This document shows, piece by piece, positions 54,554 through 62,932 of a DNA stretch of 64,000 bases. The DNA is taken from NCBI GenBank assembly GCA_963822435.1, contig CAWGHN010000003.1, positions 434,001 through 498,000 of the forward strand, given 5' to 3'. Below the pieces are notes generated by a model. It was not told the DNA's origin and did not search any database. It saw only the letters and a program-made list of their open reading frames with translations. The translations under genes were made by a program, and so were the position numbers. Source of the stretch: JAUYQR01 sp963822435 (GTDB taxonomy: Bacteria; Pseudomonadota; Alphaproteobacteria; Rhodobacterales; Rhodobacteraceae). Numbering within the stretch: position 1 is the first letter of the stretch; each line of letters starts with the position of its first letter.

Positions 54554-54618
54554 TTTCAAGGTGTAGACGCGCGACCAAACGCCCCTATTCACCGCTTTCG
54601 GGCAGGAGAGTCGCAGTT

Positions 54619-55452
54619 ATGACCGGTCGCATCGCCTTTCAGGGGGAACTGGGCGCCTATTCGCACCAGGCCTGCCAGCAATCGCGCCCCGAGATGGAGG
54701 CGGTTCCATCGACTACATTCGAGGATGTCGTCGACAAGGTCGCGCGCGGCGAGGTCGATCTCGGCATGCTCGCGGTGGAAAATTCCACCTACGGCCGCGT
54801 CGCCGACGTTCACTCGCTCCTGCCGAAGTCCGGCCTCCACATCGTGGGCGAGGCTTTCGTGCGCGTCCACGTCAACCTCCTTGGCGTTCCCGGCGCGAAA
54901 CTGCACGACATCACCGAAGCCCACGGCCATGTCGTCATCCTGCCGCAATGCGCGGGCTTTCTGCGCGCCCACAACATCAAGGGCAAGGTCTCCTCCGACA
55001 ACGCCCGCGCCGCCCGCGAGGTGGCCGAGGCCGGCGACCGCACGAAGGCAGCCCTCGCCTCCGAACTCGCCGCGCAAATCTATGGCCTCGACGTGATCGC
55101 CCCGCAGATCGAGGATCACGCCAACAACACCACCCGCTTCCTCGTCATGTCGCGCACGCCCGATCATTCGCGGCGCGGCACCGGCAAGATGATCACCACT
55201 TTCACCTTTCGCGTCCGCAACATCCCCGCCGCGCTCTACAAGGCGATGGGCGGTTTCGCCACCAACGGCGTCAACATGACAAAGCTGGAAAGCTACATGG
55301 TTGGCGGCTCGTTCACCGCCACCGAATTCTACGCCGATATCGAAGGCCACCCCGAAGACCCGAACGTCGCCCTCGCGCTGGAAGAACTGCGCTATTTCAC
55401 CTCGCAGTCCAACATCCTCGGCGTTTACCCCGCCGACCGCGAGCGGGGCTAA
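54619..55452 (+). CDS. pheA: prephenate dehydratase
   Basis: Makes phenylpyruvate from prephenate in phenylalanine synthesis. The 277 residues have the catalytic domain (IAFQGELGAYSHQAC, VENSTYGRVADVHSLL, and NNTTRFLVMSR with the catalytic Thr) and a C-terminal ACT domain (KMITTFTFRVRNIPAALYK, ...GGSFTATEFYADIEGHPED) that binds phenylalanine for feedback. There is no chorismate mutase domain. GGCAGGAGAG precedes the ATG. Confidence 0.95.
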   Translation: MTGRIAFQGELGAYSHQACQQSRPEMEAVPSTTFEDVVDKVARGEVDLGMLAVENSTYGRVADVHSLLPKSGLHIVGEAFVRVHVNLLGVPGAKLHDITEAHGHVVILPQCAGFLRAHNIKGKVSSDNARAAREVAEAGDRTKAALASELAAQIYGLDVIAPQIEDHANNTTRFLVMSRTPDHSRRGTGKMITTFTFRVRNIPAALYKAMGGFATNGVNMTKLESYMVGGSFTATEFYADIEGHPEDPNVALALEELRYFTSQSNILGVYPADRERG

Positions 55453-55931
55453 CCCTTCGCCCCGGCAAGCTGGCTGCGCTGATAGCGGTCCGCCAGCGCC
55501 GCGCCCAACTGCGCCACGCGGCCCTCGAACCGCCGGTCCACCCGCCCCTTCGACAACCTCAACGTGCTGATGAACACCCGCGCCGCCAGCGTCTTCGGCT
55601 TCACGTCCACCACCACCCGCACCCGCGTCCTGCGCGGCGACAGGGGCGTCACCTCAAGCTGCGATGCCCCCTCGACCGACGGGCTGTCAATCACGAACGC
55701 CGCCACTTCGCCCGGCACCAGCCGCGCCACCTTGATCAGCACGTTGCGCGCCTTGCCCCGGTAGGCAAACCGCACCCGCCACCCCGCCCCCACGGCTTCC
55801 GCCTTGGCACCGTTACGCGACACCTCCGCGCCCCGCCGCGTCGCGGCCTCCTCCCAGGCGTTGAAATCGGTGATATAGCGGTAGACCTCGGCCAACGGCA
55901 CTTCGATATCGGTTTTCGCCGTCAGTCGCAT
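55449..55931 (-). CDS. SRPBCC (START-like) family protein
   Basis: A 160-residue single-domain protein of the Bet v 1/SRPBCC fold, with the opening DIEVPLAEVYRYITDFNAWEEAATRRGAEV and the long C-terminal helix GRVAQLGAALADRY. Such proteins bind lipids or hydrophobic ligands, and no catalytic residues can be named. Its stop overlaps pheA's stop on the other strand (CTAA). Confidence 0.75.
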   Translation of the reverse strand: MRLTAKTDIEVPLAEVYRYITDFNAWEEAATRRGAEVSRNGAKAEAVGAGWRVRFAYRGKARNVLIKVARLVPGEVAAFVIDSPSVEGASQLEVTPLSPRRTRVRVVVDVKPKTLAARVFISTLRLSKGRVDRRFEGRVAQLGAALADRYQRSQLAGAKG

Positions 55932-55974
55932 CCACCGCCCCCTTCACCACCCGCCACACCCACCAACCTTGCGG

Positions 55975-56925
55975 TCAGTCAAGCCGGTCGGCAAGCCAGT
56001 TCTCCAGAATGAAATGCGCGATCGCACCCCGCCGCGCCGGCTTTATCACCGGATGCAGGCCCGCCATCACCGCCACCATCTCCTCCCGGCTGACCCACAG
56101 CGCATGCTCCAACTCCTGCGGATCCACCGTGATCGTCTCGCTCAGCGCCTCCGCCCGCGCGCCGAACATCAGCGACGCCGGAAACGGCCACGGCTGCGAC
56201 GCCAGATACCCGACCGCGCCACACAGGATACCCGCCTCCTCGAACACCTCGCGCCGCACCGCCGCCTCCAGCGTCTCCCCGGGCTCCACGAACCCCGCCA
56301 GCAGCGAATACATCCCCTCGGGCCACGCCGGGCTGCGGCCCAGCAGCACCGAATTGCCCCGCGTCACCAGCATGATAACCACCGGATCGGTGCGCGGAAA
56401 GTGATGCGCCCCGCAGGCGGCGCAGTCGCGCTGCCAGCCGCCCTGCGCCGGCTCTGATCGTGCGCCGCAGGTGGCGCAGAACGCATGGCTGCGGTGCCAA
56501 TGCAGCACAGCCTTCGCCGTAGCCGCCAATTCGGCATCCCGCGCCGAAAGCTCGGTCATCACCCCGCGCAACTCGGCAAAACCGAACGCCTCGCCCAGTG
56601 CGGGGTGGCGCTGCACCGACGGGTCAAAGAACCCCGCCTCCACCGCCTCGGCCCCCGCCTCGGGCGACCAGTCCGAGATATCCGCCGCAAACCGCGCCAC
56701 ACCGTCGTCCAGGCCCAGAAAAACCATTGTCCCGGCATGTGCCAGCACCGGGTGTCCCGCCGGCACCCACCCCGCAGCGCTCCCCGTGATCAACGGCTTG
56801 CCGCGCCACACCGGCAGCACACGCCCCCGCTCCAGCCCCGCTGCCAGGGCCTCCGGGTCACGCCTGAGCTCCGCCGCCCGGTTCAACCCCGACCCACCGA
56901 AAGTCACGCGCTCCGCAATCCGCAT
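55975..56925 (-). CDS. nudC: NAD(+)/NADH diphosphatase
   Basis: Nudix hydrolase that cleaves NAD(H) or the NAD cap of RNA. The 316-residue protein has the zinc ribbon CATC...CAAC, the NudC-specific CGAHHFPRTDPVVI, and a Nudix box GFVEPGETLEAAVRREVFEEAG with the catalytic glutamates. The SQPWPFPASLM motif is diagnostic. GGGGGG lies ahead of the ATG at 56925. Confidence 0.94.
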   Translation of the reverse strand: MRIAERVTFGGSGLNRAAELRRDPEALAAGLERGRVLPVWRGKPLITGSAAGWVPAGHPVLAHAGTMVFLGLDDGVARFAADISDWSPEAGAEAVEAGFFDPSVQRHPALGEAFGFAELRGVMTELSARDAELAATAKAVLHWHRSHAFCATCGARSEPAQGGWQRDCAACGAHHFPRTDPVVIMLVTRGNSVLLGRSPAWPEGMYSLLAGFVEPGETLEAAVRREVFEEAGILCGAVGYLASQPWPFPASLMFGARAEALSETITVDPQELEHALWVSREEMVAVMAGLHPVIKPARRGAIAHFILENWLADRLD

Positions 56926-57007
56926 CCGTCCGCCCCCCTGCAAGCCCGCCTAGGTCGCACGCAATCACCCACAAATGCAAACCCCTCCAACCGCCCCGGC
57001 CTTGCTC

Positions 57008-57055
57008 TTTTTCCAAATACTCCGCGGAAGGTCCGGAGGGTGTGAAACCCTCCGG
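57008..57055 (+). repeat. AAATATCC-type palindromic intergenic repeat, copy 4 (variant)
   Basis: The sequence tttttccaaatactccgcgg is followed by the hairpin CCGGAGGGT-GTGAA-ACCCTCCGG, a 9-bp stem with a diverged arm relative to the other copies. It lies between nudC and the CpdB-like gene. Compensatory change in both arms of the stem supports selection on RNA structure. Confidence 0.7.
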
Positions 57056-57241
57056 CGGCCAGCCCCGCGCGGGCCGCGCCAGATCGTTCGGTGCCGCAGC
57101 CGCTTCGCTTGTTTTCACAACCTGGACGAGAATTCTTCAATTTGCCCCAAGGTGGACACAACTTTTACGGGTTTGTCCGCGATACCTGCCCCAGAGGGTG
57201 GTCCTGTTAACGAGTTTCCATAGCTTTCCCATTGGTGTTTT

Positions 57242-59176
57242 TTGTCCCGAGTGACCGCCTCCTTAACGACTGGCCCCCTTCCCCTTTCTGGGGGGCCGGT
57301 CACCCTGCCCGCGCCCCACGCCGCGCCGCAGATCAAGCTGCGCCTGATCGCCACCACCGATCTGCATGCCTGCCTGACCGGCCAGGATTTCCAAGCCAAC
57401 AGCCCGGCTTCGGGCTTTGGTCTTTACCGCATCGCGCGCCAGATCGCGGCGGCCCGGGCCGAGGTGGCAAACGCGCTGCTCTTCGACAACGGTGATTTCC
57501 TGCAAGGCACGGCGCTGGCCGATTACGCCGCCACCGCGCGCCGGCGTGGCCGCCCGCATCCCGTCGTCACCGCCTTCAATGCCCTGCGCTACGACGCAAT
57601 CACCCTCGGCAATCACGAATTCAACTATGGCCTGCCGTTCCTGCGCGCCTCGCTGGCCAGCGCCCGGTTTCCGGTGGTGTCGGCCAACATTGCCACCCGG
57701 CTTGGCAAAAGCCCGGCGCGCGACACCACCCTCGTGCCGCCCTTCACCGTCCTCACCCGCACCGTGACCGATACCGAAGGCCGCACCCACCGCCTGCGCA
57801 TCGGCGTGATCGGCTTTGCTCCCCCGCAAATCGAGGTCTGGGATCGCGACCACCTCGCCAGCCACATCCGGGTGCGCGACATCCTCGCCTCGGCCCGCGC
57901 CTGGCTGCCCCGGCTCAAGGCGCGCGGCGTCGATCTGATCGTGGCGCTGGCCCATTCCGGCATCGGTCCCGCCGATGTGCCCTTTGGCGCCGAAAATGCC
58001 GCAACCGCCCTCGCCGCGATGCCCGAGATCGACGCCGTCATCGCCGGCCACAGCCACCTCGCCTTTCCCGGCCCCCAGATCGCCGCCACCCCCGACATCG
58101 ATCCGCTGACTGGCACGCTCTGCGGCAAGCCCGCCGTGATGCCGGGCCATTCCGGCAGCCATATCGGCCTGATCGACCTGACCCTGACGCCAGCGCGCTG
58201 CGGCCCGTCCCGCTGGCTGGTGCGCAGCGCCGCCGCCCGGCTTGAACCAGCCACCGCCCGTAACGGCCGCGCCACCACCGATTTCGGCCGCGCCCTTGCC
58301 CCCGATCATCGCGCCGCCCTCGCCTGGTCGCGCCGCGTGATTGGCGCAGCGGCGGTTCCCCTGCACACCCACTTCGCCACCCTCGCGCCCAGCGCCGCGA
58401 TGGCCCTCATCGCCGAGGCAAAGGCGACGTACGTCCGCCGCGCTCTTGCCGGAACCGAATGGGCCGGCCTGCCGATCCTCGCCGGGGCCGCACCGTTCCG
58501 CGCCGGTGGCCGGGGTGGCCCGCACAACTTCACCAACATTCCCGCAGGCCCGCTGCGGATGCGCAGCATCTCCGACCTCTACCTCTTCCCAAACAAGCTC
58601 GTCACGCTCCTGATGACCGGTGCCGAAATGTCGGACTGGCTCGAACAATCCGCAGCACTCTTTCGCCGCATCGTGCCCGGCGCAGTGGACGCGCCCTTGC
58701 AAGACAGCACGGTTCCCGGCTTCACCTTTGAAACCGTCACCGGCCTCAGCTTTGCAATCGACCTCAGCCAGCCCGCCCGCTTCGATGCCCAGGGCGCGCT
58801 TGCCAATCCGTCGGCACACCGCATCGTCGGGCTCAGCCACGAGGGCCGCCTCCTCTGCCCCGACGACCGCTTCCTTCTCGTCACCAACAACCACCGCGCC
58901 AGCCGCGCCCACGCCCCGGTCGGTGCCGTATCCCCGCGCTGCATTCTGGCCGACGGGATCAGCGTGCAGACCGTGCTTTGCGACCATATCCGCGCCGCAG
59001 GTCGCGTCGGCGCGCCGCCCGGGCGCAGTTGGCGCTTCCTGCCGATGCCCGGCACCACCGTCACCGTGACCGCTGGCCACGGCTCTGCCGCCCACCTCGC
59101 CGACATCGCCGCCTATCGCCCGCAGCCGCTCGGACCCTGCGCCAACGGCTTCTCCCACTACCGGCTGCACCTGTGA
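57242..59176 (+). CDS. 2',3'-cyclic-nucleotide 2'-phosphodiesterase/3'-nucleotidase-like protein
   Basis: A 644-residue metallophosphatase of the 5'-nucleotidase/CpdB family. The metal site begins ATTDLHACLTG, with NGDFLQGTALADY, GNHEFNYGL and GHSHLAFPGP following. The C-terminal substrate domain has NFTNIPAGPLRMRSISDLYLFPN (two Asn/Phe-type base contacts). The frame starts at a TTG (57242) or GTG (57251) with no signal peptide, so a cytoplasmic location or another export route must be considered. The start is uncertain. Confidence 0.82.
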   Translation: MSRVTASLTTGPLPLSGGPVTLPAPHAAPQIKLRLIATTDLHACLTGQDFQANSPASGFGLYRIARQIAAARAEVANALLFDNGDFLQGTALADYAATARRRGRPHPVVTAFNALRYDAITLGNHEFNYGLPFLRASLASARFPVVSANIATRLGKSPARDTTLVPPFTVLTRTVTDTEGRTHRLRIGVIGFAPPQIEVWDRDHLASHIRVRDILASARAWLPRLKARGVDLIVALAHSGIGPADVPFGAENAATALAAMPEIDAVIAGHSHLAFPGPQIAATPDIDPLTGTLCGKPAVMPGHSGSHIGLIDLTLTPARCGPSRWLVRSAAARLEPATARNGRATTDFGRALAPDHRAALAWSRRVIGAAAVPLHTHFATLAPSAAMALIAEAKATYVRRALAGTEWAGLPILAGAAPFRAGGRGGPHNFTNIPAGPLRMRSISDLYLFPNKLVTLLMTGAEMSDWLEQSAALFRRIVPGAVDAPLQDSTVPGFTFETVTGLSFAIDLSQPARFDAQGALANPSAHRIVGLSHEGRLLCPDDRFLLVTNNHRASRAHAPVGAVSPRCILADGISVQTVLCDHIRAAGRVGAPPGRSWRFLPMPGTTVTVTAGHGSAAHLADIAAYRPQPLGPCANGFSHYRLHL

Positions 59177-59211
59177 TCGGCTATAGCCGCCGCATCTGGC
59201 CGGAGCCTTGC

Positions 59212-59838
59212 ATGTACGACGCCCTTCTCTTCGATCTCGACGGCACCCTGATCGACACCGAAACCATCGCCCTCGCCACCGGCCTCGCCGCGTTCCTCGC
59301 GCATGGCCATGACGTGGGCGAGGCGTTCATGCACGGCCTCGTCGGCAAGGATGAACCTACCGCCGCCGACCTGATCCGCGCCGCCCTTCCGGGGGTGGAC
59401 CTCTCCGCCGTCAACCGCCACTGGCGCGCGGGCTTTAATGCCGGTGTCGACGCCGGCCTCGCCCTCAAACCGGGCGCCGCCGAACTTCTCGCCGCCACCC
59501 GCCTGCCCCTCGCCATCGTCACCTCCACCGGCCGCCACGGCGCGCACCGCAAACTGGGCATCGCCGGCATCGCCGACGCCTTCACCCATGTCGTCACCCT
59601 CGATGATGTCACCGCCCCGAAACCGGCCCCCGACCCCTACCTCCTTGCCGCCTCCCTCCTCGGCCTGCCCCCCTCGCGCTGCCTTGTGTTCGAAGACAGC
59701 GAAACCGGCGCCGAGGCCGCCCACCGCGCCGGCTGCATCGTCGTGCAAGTCCCCGACGTGGTGCCAAGTCAGGGCCGCTGGGCGCACCACCTCGCCCCCG
59801 ATCTGCTGACCGGCGCCCGCATGGCCGGCCTTCTCTAG
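59212..59838 (+). CDS. HAD-superfamily phosphatase (beta-phosphoglucomutase/GPH-like)
   Basis: A 208-residue HAD hydrolase: motif I LFDLDGTLIDTE, motif II IVTSTGRHG, motif III Lys in APKPAPDPYLLAA, motif IV VFEDSETGAEAAHRAG. It carries a small helical cap near 20-85. GGAG 7 nt before the ATG. The likely substrates are small sugar phosphates; the exact one is unknown. Confidence 0.88.
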   Translation: MYDALLFDLDGTLIDTETIALATGLAAFLAHGHDVGEAFMHGLVGKDEPTAADLIRAALPGVDLSAVNRHWRAGFNAGVDAGLALKPGAAELLAATRLPLAIVTSTGRHGAHRKLGIAGIADAFTHVVTLDDVTAPKPAPDPYLLAASLLGLPPSRCLVFEDSETGAEAAHRAGCIVVQVPDVVPSQGRWAHHLAPDLLTGARMAGLL

Positions 59839-59864
59839 CTGGCCCTCACGAAAGGAAACGCGGC

Positions 59865-59893
59865 TTGACAGGGCCGCTGCCCGCGCCAATACT
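59865..59893 (+). promoter_or_regulatory. promoter of the arsR-AHSA1-GST operon
   Basis: TTGACA at 59865-59870 and AATACT at 59888-59893 are separated by 17 bp, a near-ideal -35/-10 pair. Transcription would start near 59900, at or beside the ATG at 59901. The TTG of this -35 box also opens the long frame, but should not be read as a start codon. Confidence 0.75.
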
Positions 59894-59912
59894 TCACCAA
59901 ATGGTAAAGTAT
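59889..59912. promoter_or_regulatory. ArsR-type operator over the -10 and start codon
   Basis: A 24-bp palindrome with arms ATACTT.ACCA and TGGT.AAGTAT has a single arm mismatch plus a non-symmetric centre. It covers the -10 box and the arsR start codon, the expected position for self-repression. Confidence 0.82.
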
Positions 59913-60236
59913 GATTCCCCCCAGATCTCTCGCGTCTTCGCCGCCCTCGCCGACCCCACGCGGCGGCACGTCCTGCAACGCCTTGCCGACCACCCTGGCC
60001 AGTCGGTCAGCGACCTCGCCCACCCCCTGTCGCTCAAGCTTCCCGGCCTGATGAAACACCTCGACGTCCTGTCCGACGCGGGCCTCATCACACGCACCAA
60101 GACCGGCCGCACCGTCACTGTCCACCTCGCCGCCGCCCCGATGCGCGACGCGGTGGAGTGGCTTGAACACTACGAACGCTTCTGGACCACCAGCCTCGAC
60201 CGCCTGGCCACCTTCGTCGAAAGCCCCCCCGAATGA
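59901..60236 (+). CDS. ArsR/SmtB family transcription regulator
   Basis: A 111-residue winged helix (FAALADPTRRHVLQRLADHPGQSVSDLA, LKLPGLMKHLDVLSDAGLI). No CxC metal motif is seen, so this belongs to the non-metal branch often paired with SRPBCC/AHSA1 genes. The ATG at 59901 would be the first codon of the mRNA, a leaderless start. It is coupled by an ATGA overlap to the AHSA1 gene. Confidence 0.9.
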   Translation: MVKYDSPQISRVFAALADPTRRHVLQRLADHPGQSVSDLAHPLSLKLPGLMKHLDVLSDAGLITRTKTGRTVTVHLAAAPMRDAVEWLEHYERFWTTSLDRLATFVESPPE

Positions 60237-60661
60237 CCGTCAGCCTCACCCTCACCCGCCAGCTGAACGCCCCGCCCGCCCGCGTCTTTGCCGCCCTCAC
60301 CCAACCCGAACAGATGCTGCAATGGTGGGTGCCCGACGCCGGCACCACCCTCCACGCCTCGGCTGACCTGCGCCCCGGCGGCCGCTACGCCATCGGCTTT
60401 CGTCTGGCGGACGGCAGCGAACACCACCCCACCGGCCTTTACCGCGAGGTCATCCCCGACGCGCGCCTCAGCTTCACCTGGGAATGGCCCGGCCGCCCCG
60501 AGGCCACCTCCCTCGTCACCCTCCGCCTTACCCCCCGCGATGGCGGCACCCACCTTACCCTCACCCACGAACACCTGCCCGACGACGCCGGCCCCTCCCA
60601 CGAACGCGGCTGGAGCGGGCTTTTCACCCGCCTCGCCCTTTACCTGAAAGCCACGCCATGA
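60233..60661 (+). CDS. SRPBCC/AHSA1 family protein
   Basis: A 142-residue Aha1-like domain: LNAPPARVFAALTQPEQMLQWWVP, FTWEWPGRPEATSLVTLRL, and the typical C-terminal GWSGLFTRLALYL. These proteins are often co-transcribed with ArsR regulators of the kind upstream. The ligand is unknown. It overlaps genes on both sides by 4 nt. Confidence 0.88.
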   Translation: MTVSLTLTRQLNAPPARVFAALTQPEQMLQWWVPDAGTTLHASADLRPGGRYAIGFRLADGSEHHPTGLYREVIPDARLSFTWEWPGRPEATSLVTLRLTPRDGGTHLTLTHEHLPDDAGPSHERGWSGLFTRLALYLKATP

Positions 60662-61314
60662 CCCTCACCCTCACCACCTATGACTGGGTTCCCGACTGGC
60701 CCCGCGGCCATGTCCGCGACCTGCGCATCCGCTGGGCCCTGGAGGAGGCGGGCCTGCCCTACACCATCACCACCACGCCCTTCCACGACCGCGGCGCCGC
60801 CCACTACGCAAGCCAACCCTTCGGCCAGGTGCCGTGGCTGACCGACGGCGACCTCACGATCTTCGAATCCGGTGCGATCCTCCTGCACCTGGCCCGGAAA
60901 AGCCCCACCCTGATGCCCCCCGACGCCAGATCCCGGGCCAAGGTCACCACCTGGCTCTTCGCCGCCCTGAACTCGATGGAACTGGCAACCGTCCCCTGGT
61001 CGATCTTCAAATTCATGAACCAGACCCCCGAAAGCCCCATCGTCGGCTTTTTCGAAGAATGGCTCGCCAGCCGCCTGCAAAACCTCGAATCCGTGCTGGA
61101 AAAGACCGAATGGCTCACCGGCTCCTTCACCATCGCCGACATCGCGATGTCCGACGTCCTGCGCCTGATGGACCGGATGGAGGAGCTCACCCCCTACCCC
61201 GCCGCCCGCGCCTACGTCACCCGCGCCACGGCCCGCCCCGCGTTCCGCAAAGCCCACGCCGACCAGATCACCCACTTCGCGGCGGCGGATGCGGGACGCC
61301 CTGATGCGCCTTAG
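60658..61314 (+). CDS. glutathione S-transferase family protein
   Basis: A 218-residue GST with an N-terminal thioredoxin-like half (TYDWVPDWPRGHVRDLRIRWALEEAGLPY), the FGQVPWLTDGDLTIFESGAIL glutathione-binding block, and an all-helical C-terminal half (FTIADIAMSDVLRLM). It is the last gene of the arsR operon. The N-terminal Ser or Tyr of the active site cannot be assigned with confidence. Confidence 0.9.
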   Translation: MTLTLTTYDWVPDWPRGHVRDLRIRWALEEAGLPYTITTTPFHDRGAAHYASQPFGQVPWLTDGDLTIFESGAILLHLARKSPTLMPPDARSRAKVTTWLFAALNSMELATVPWSIFKFMNQTPESPIVGFFEEWLASRLQNLESVLEKTEWLTGSFTIADIAMSDVLRLMDRMEELTPYPAARAYVTRATARPAFRKAHADQITHFAAADAGRPDAP

Positions 61315-61356
61315 CGATTGCGTCTGAACCCAACCAGCGGCCGAACTCACCCGTAG

Positions 61357-62018
61357 TCATCCAGACGCCGACAGTACCACACCCCCCGGCGCGGGTGCCA
61401 CCGCCGGGGCAAGGGCGGCCACGGCCAGCAAAAGCCCTGACAGCCCGACGAACACCGCCGGGAACCCCACGTACTGCGCCATCACGCCGATCACCGTCGG
61501 CGCGATCAGCATCCCGCCAGCGCATGACCGCCCGTCCCAAGCGCCGCTATGCCCGGCCCGCCCAGGGCACCGCCCAGACCCCCCCCAACACTCCAGAACC
61601 CGTGGGCCGAAGACAGGATCGCCCGCCCCGTCGCCTGCTCCAACTCGCAGGCATTGGCGTTCGTCGCCACATCCATCATCGCGACGCTGGCCCCCATCGC
61701 CGCCATCGCGACCGCAAGCGTCACGACACCCGGCGCAGGTACCGCCGCAGGCAGGGTCAGCGCGCAGCACACCGCCGTGATCCACACCATCGCCCACGAC
61801 CCGTGCCGCGCCGTCAGCCGCCCCGACAGGCACATCGCCGCCATCGCCCCAAGACCCATCCCCAGGATCAAAAGCCCAAGCTCCGATTCCGTGATGCCAT
61901 GCCGTGGCAGCAACAACGGAATTTGCGTCGCCCGAGAGCCGAGGATGCAACCGTTCAACAGAAAGAAAGCCCAGACGGAAATGCGCCCTTGGCGCGCCGC
62001 AACCGGGTCAAGCGTCAT
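61357..62018 (-). pseudogene. MFS transporter pseudogene (YbjJ-like), internally deleted and frameshifted
   Basis: The N-terminal half of a YbjJ-type major facilitator (MTLDPVAARQGRISVWAFFLLNGCILGSR..., to about residue 160, SAHGFWSVGGGLGGALGG) reads from 62018 and stops at 61506. The C-terminal end (MLIAPTVIGVMAQYVGFPAVFVGLSGLL...) continues in another frame to 61357. Comparison with the roughly 390-400 aa family suggests a loss of about 180 residues near 61506-61520. Confidence 0.82.
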
Positions 62019-62281
62019 GAAATGATCTCGCGGAAAAAAGGGTCGGACGTATGCTTACTGCTCGCTTCGCAAGGTCATCCGAGTAGCCCGTTTCACCAGG
62101 CGTTTTCTTGGCCGGCCGCCACAGCCGGTCCGCCCGCCTGCAAAGGCACCCCACGCCACGCTTTACTTGCAGTTAACGCCTTGCGCGGCATAGACTCTCT
62201 GTCAGGGCAGGGAACGGGGCACATGGCAAATCACCGCCGGTAGCGCGACGGCAGACTCTTAAAGCTCCCGCCGTCGTGTCC
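62019..62281. other. spacer with a promoter-like stub
   Basis: No gene longer than a few codons. TTGCAG (near 62167), an 18-bp spacer and TAGACT, then GGGAACGGGGCAC and an ATG at 62223 (MANHRR then stop), look like an orphan promoter and truncated start. An inverted repeat GACGGC/GCCGTC at about 62247-62275 precedes the MT-A70 stop and may be the R-M operon's 3' hairpin. Confidence 0.45.
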
Positions 62282-62932
62282 TCAAACTGCCTTTCGCGCC
62301 TTCAAAGCGACCACTTCTGCCTGAGAGTGGTTAGAATACGTGTCCCATGTCGGAGTATACTCGTCAGCTTGATTGCCCCAAACCGTCCATCCAACTCTGG
62401 GACCGCGCGCGAACATTTCAAGACGCGGTCCATTGCTGCACCCCTCGATCAGGGTGTACTGCTCGTCTGGCTTTCGGCTATGCTCCCGTTTCTGCGTCGA
62501 GATAATGTTCTCTTGGGTCCGGCCCTGTTGGAGAGTGCGTGCATTTTTCCCACGCACGCCGAACAGTAACACTTCGGTCACATTTCGAAAATAGAAGCCT
62601 ACGCCACGACGATCCGGCCCCCCGTCCTTGCGCACCTTGTACCATATGATGTTGCTTTTGTACGAAAAGCCCCAATGCTCCATCACTTTCAGGCCCTCGG
62701 GCAGCAATGCGTTAGGGACCCACAAGTATAAATGCGCTGTATCTGCCACAATCGCCTGCACGGGCAAATCGCAGATTTCGCGCAGAGTCATGGTTGGATA
62801 ACGCGACAGCCGCTTGTGCTCTGGTGCCATTTTTCCAGTTCGGTTCTGAAACTGCCAAGGCGGGTCAGCGAGGACAGTCCGGAACTTCGTTGTGCCGGCC
62901 TTTGCGAGCAGGTCGTCAGCAGCACTTATCAT
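62282..62932 (-). CDS. MT-A70 family DNA adenine methyltransferase
   Basis: A 216-residue N6-adenine methyltransferase (the modification subunit). The catalytic DPPW is at residues 23-26 (TVLADPPWQFQNRTG), with YPTMTLREICDLPV and LLFGVRGKNART as other MT-A70 marks. It starts at an ATG overlapping the endonuclease stop (ATGA), so its translation depends on that of the nuclease. AT-rich relative to the surroundings. Confidence 0.9.
   Translation of the reverse strand: MISAADDLLAKAGTTKFRTVLADPPWQFQNRTGKMAPEHKRLSRYPTMTLREICDLPVQAIVADTAHLYLWVPNALLPEGLKVMEHWGFSYKSNIIWYKVRKDGGPDRRGVGFYFRNVTEVLLFGVRGKNARTLQQGRTQENIISTQKREHSRKPDEQYTLIEGCSNGPRLEMFARGPRVGWTVWGNQADEYTPTWDTYSNHSQAEVVALKARKAV

Noticed and set aside
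53671..54618. A 316-codon N-terminal extension of pheA
   Set aside because: It runs through the yejA end, the terminator and cytochrome cy on the other strand; the PheA domain starts at 54619 with a good ribosome-binding site.
59865..59867. TTG as the start of the ArsR gene
   Set aside because: It is part of a TTGACA -35 box 17 bp from a -10 element; the ATG at 59901 is consistent with the ArsR family N-terminus.
62276..62594. Plus-strand frames of 73-97 codons opposite the MT-A70 gene
   Set aside because: They are antisense to a gene with a clear DPPW methyltransferase motif and have no start signals or homology I can name.
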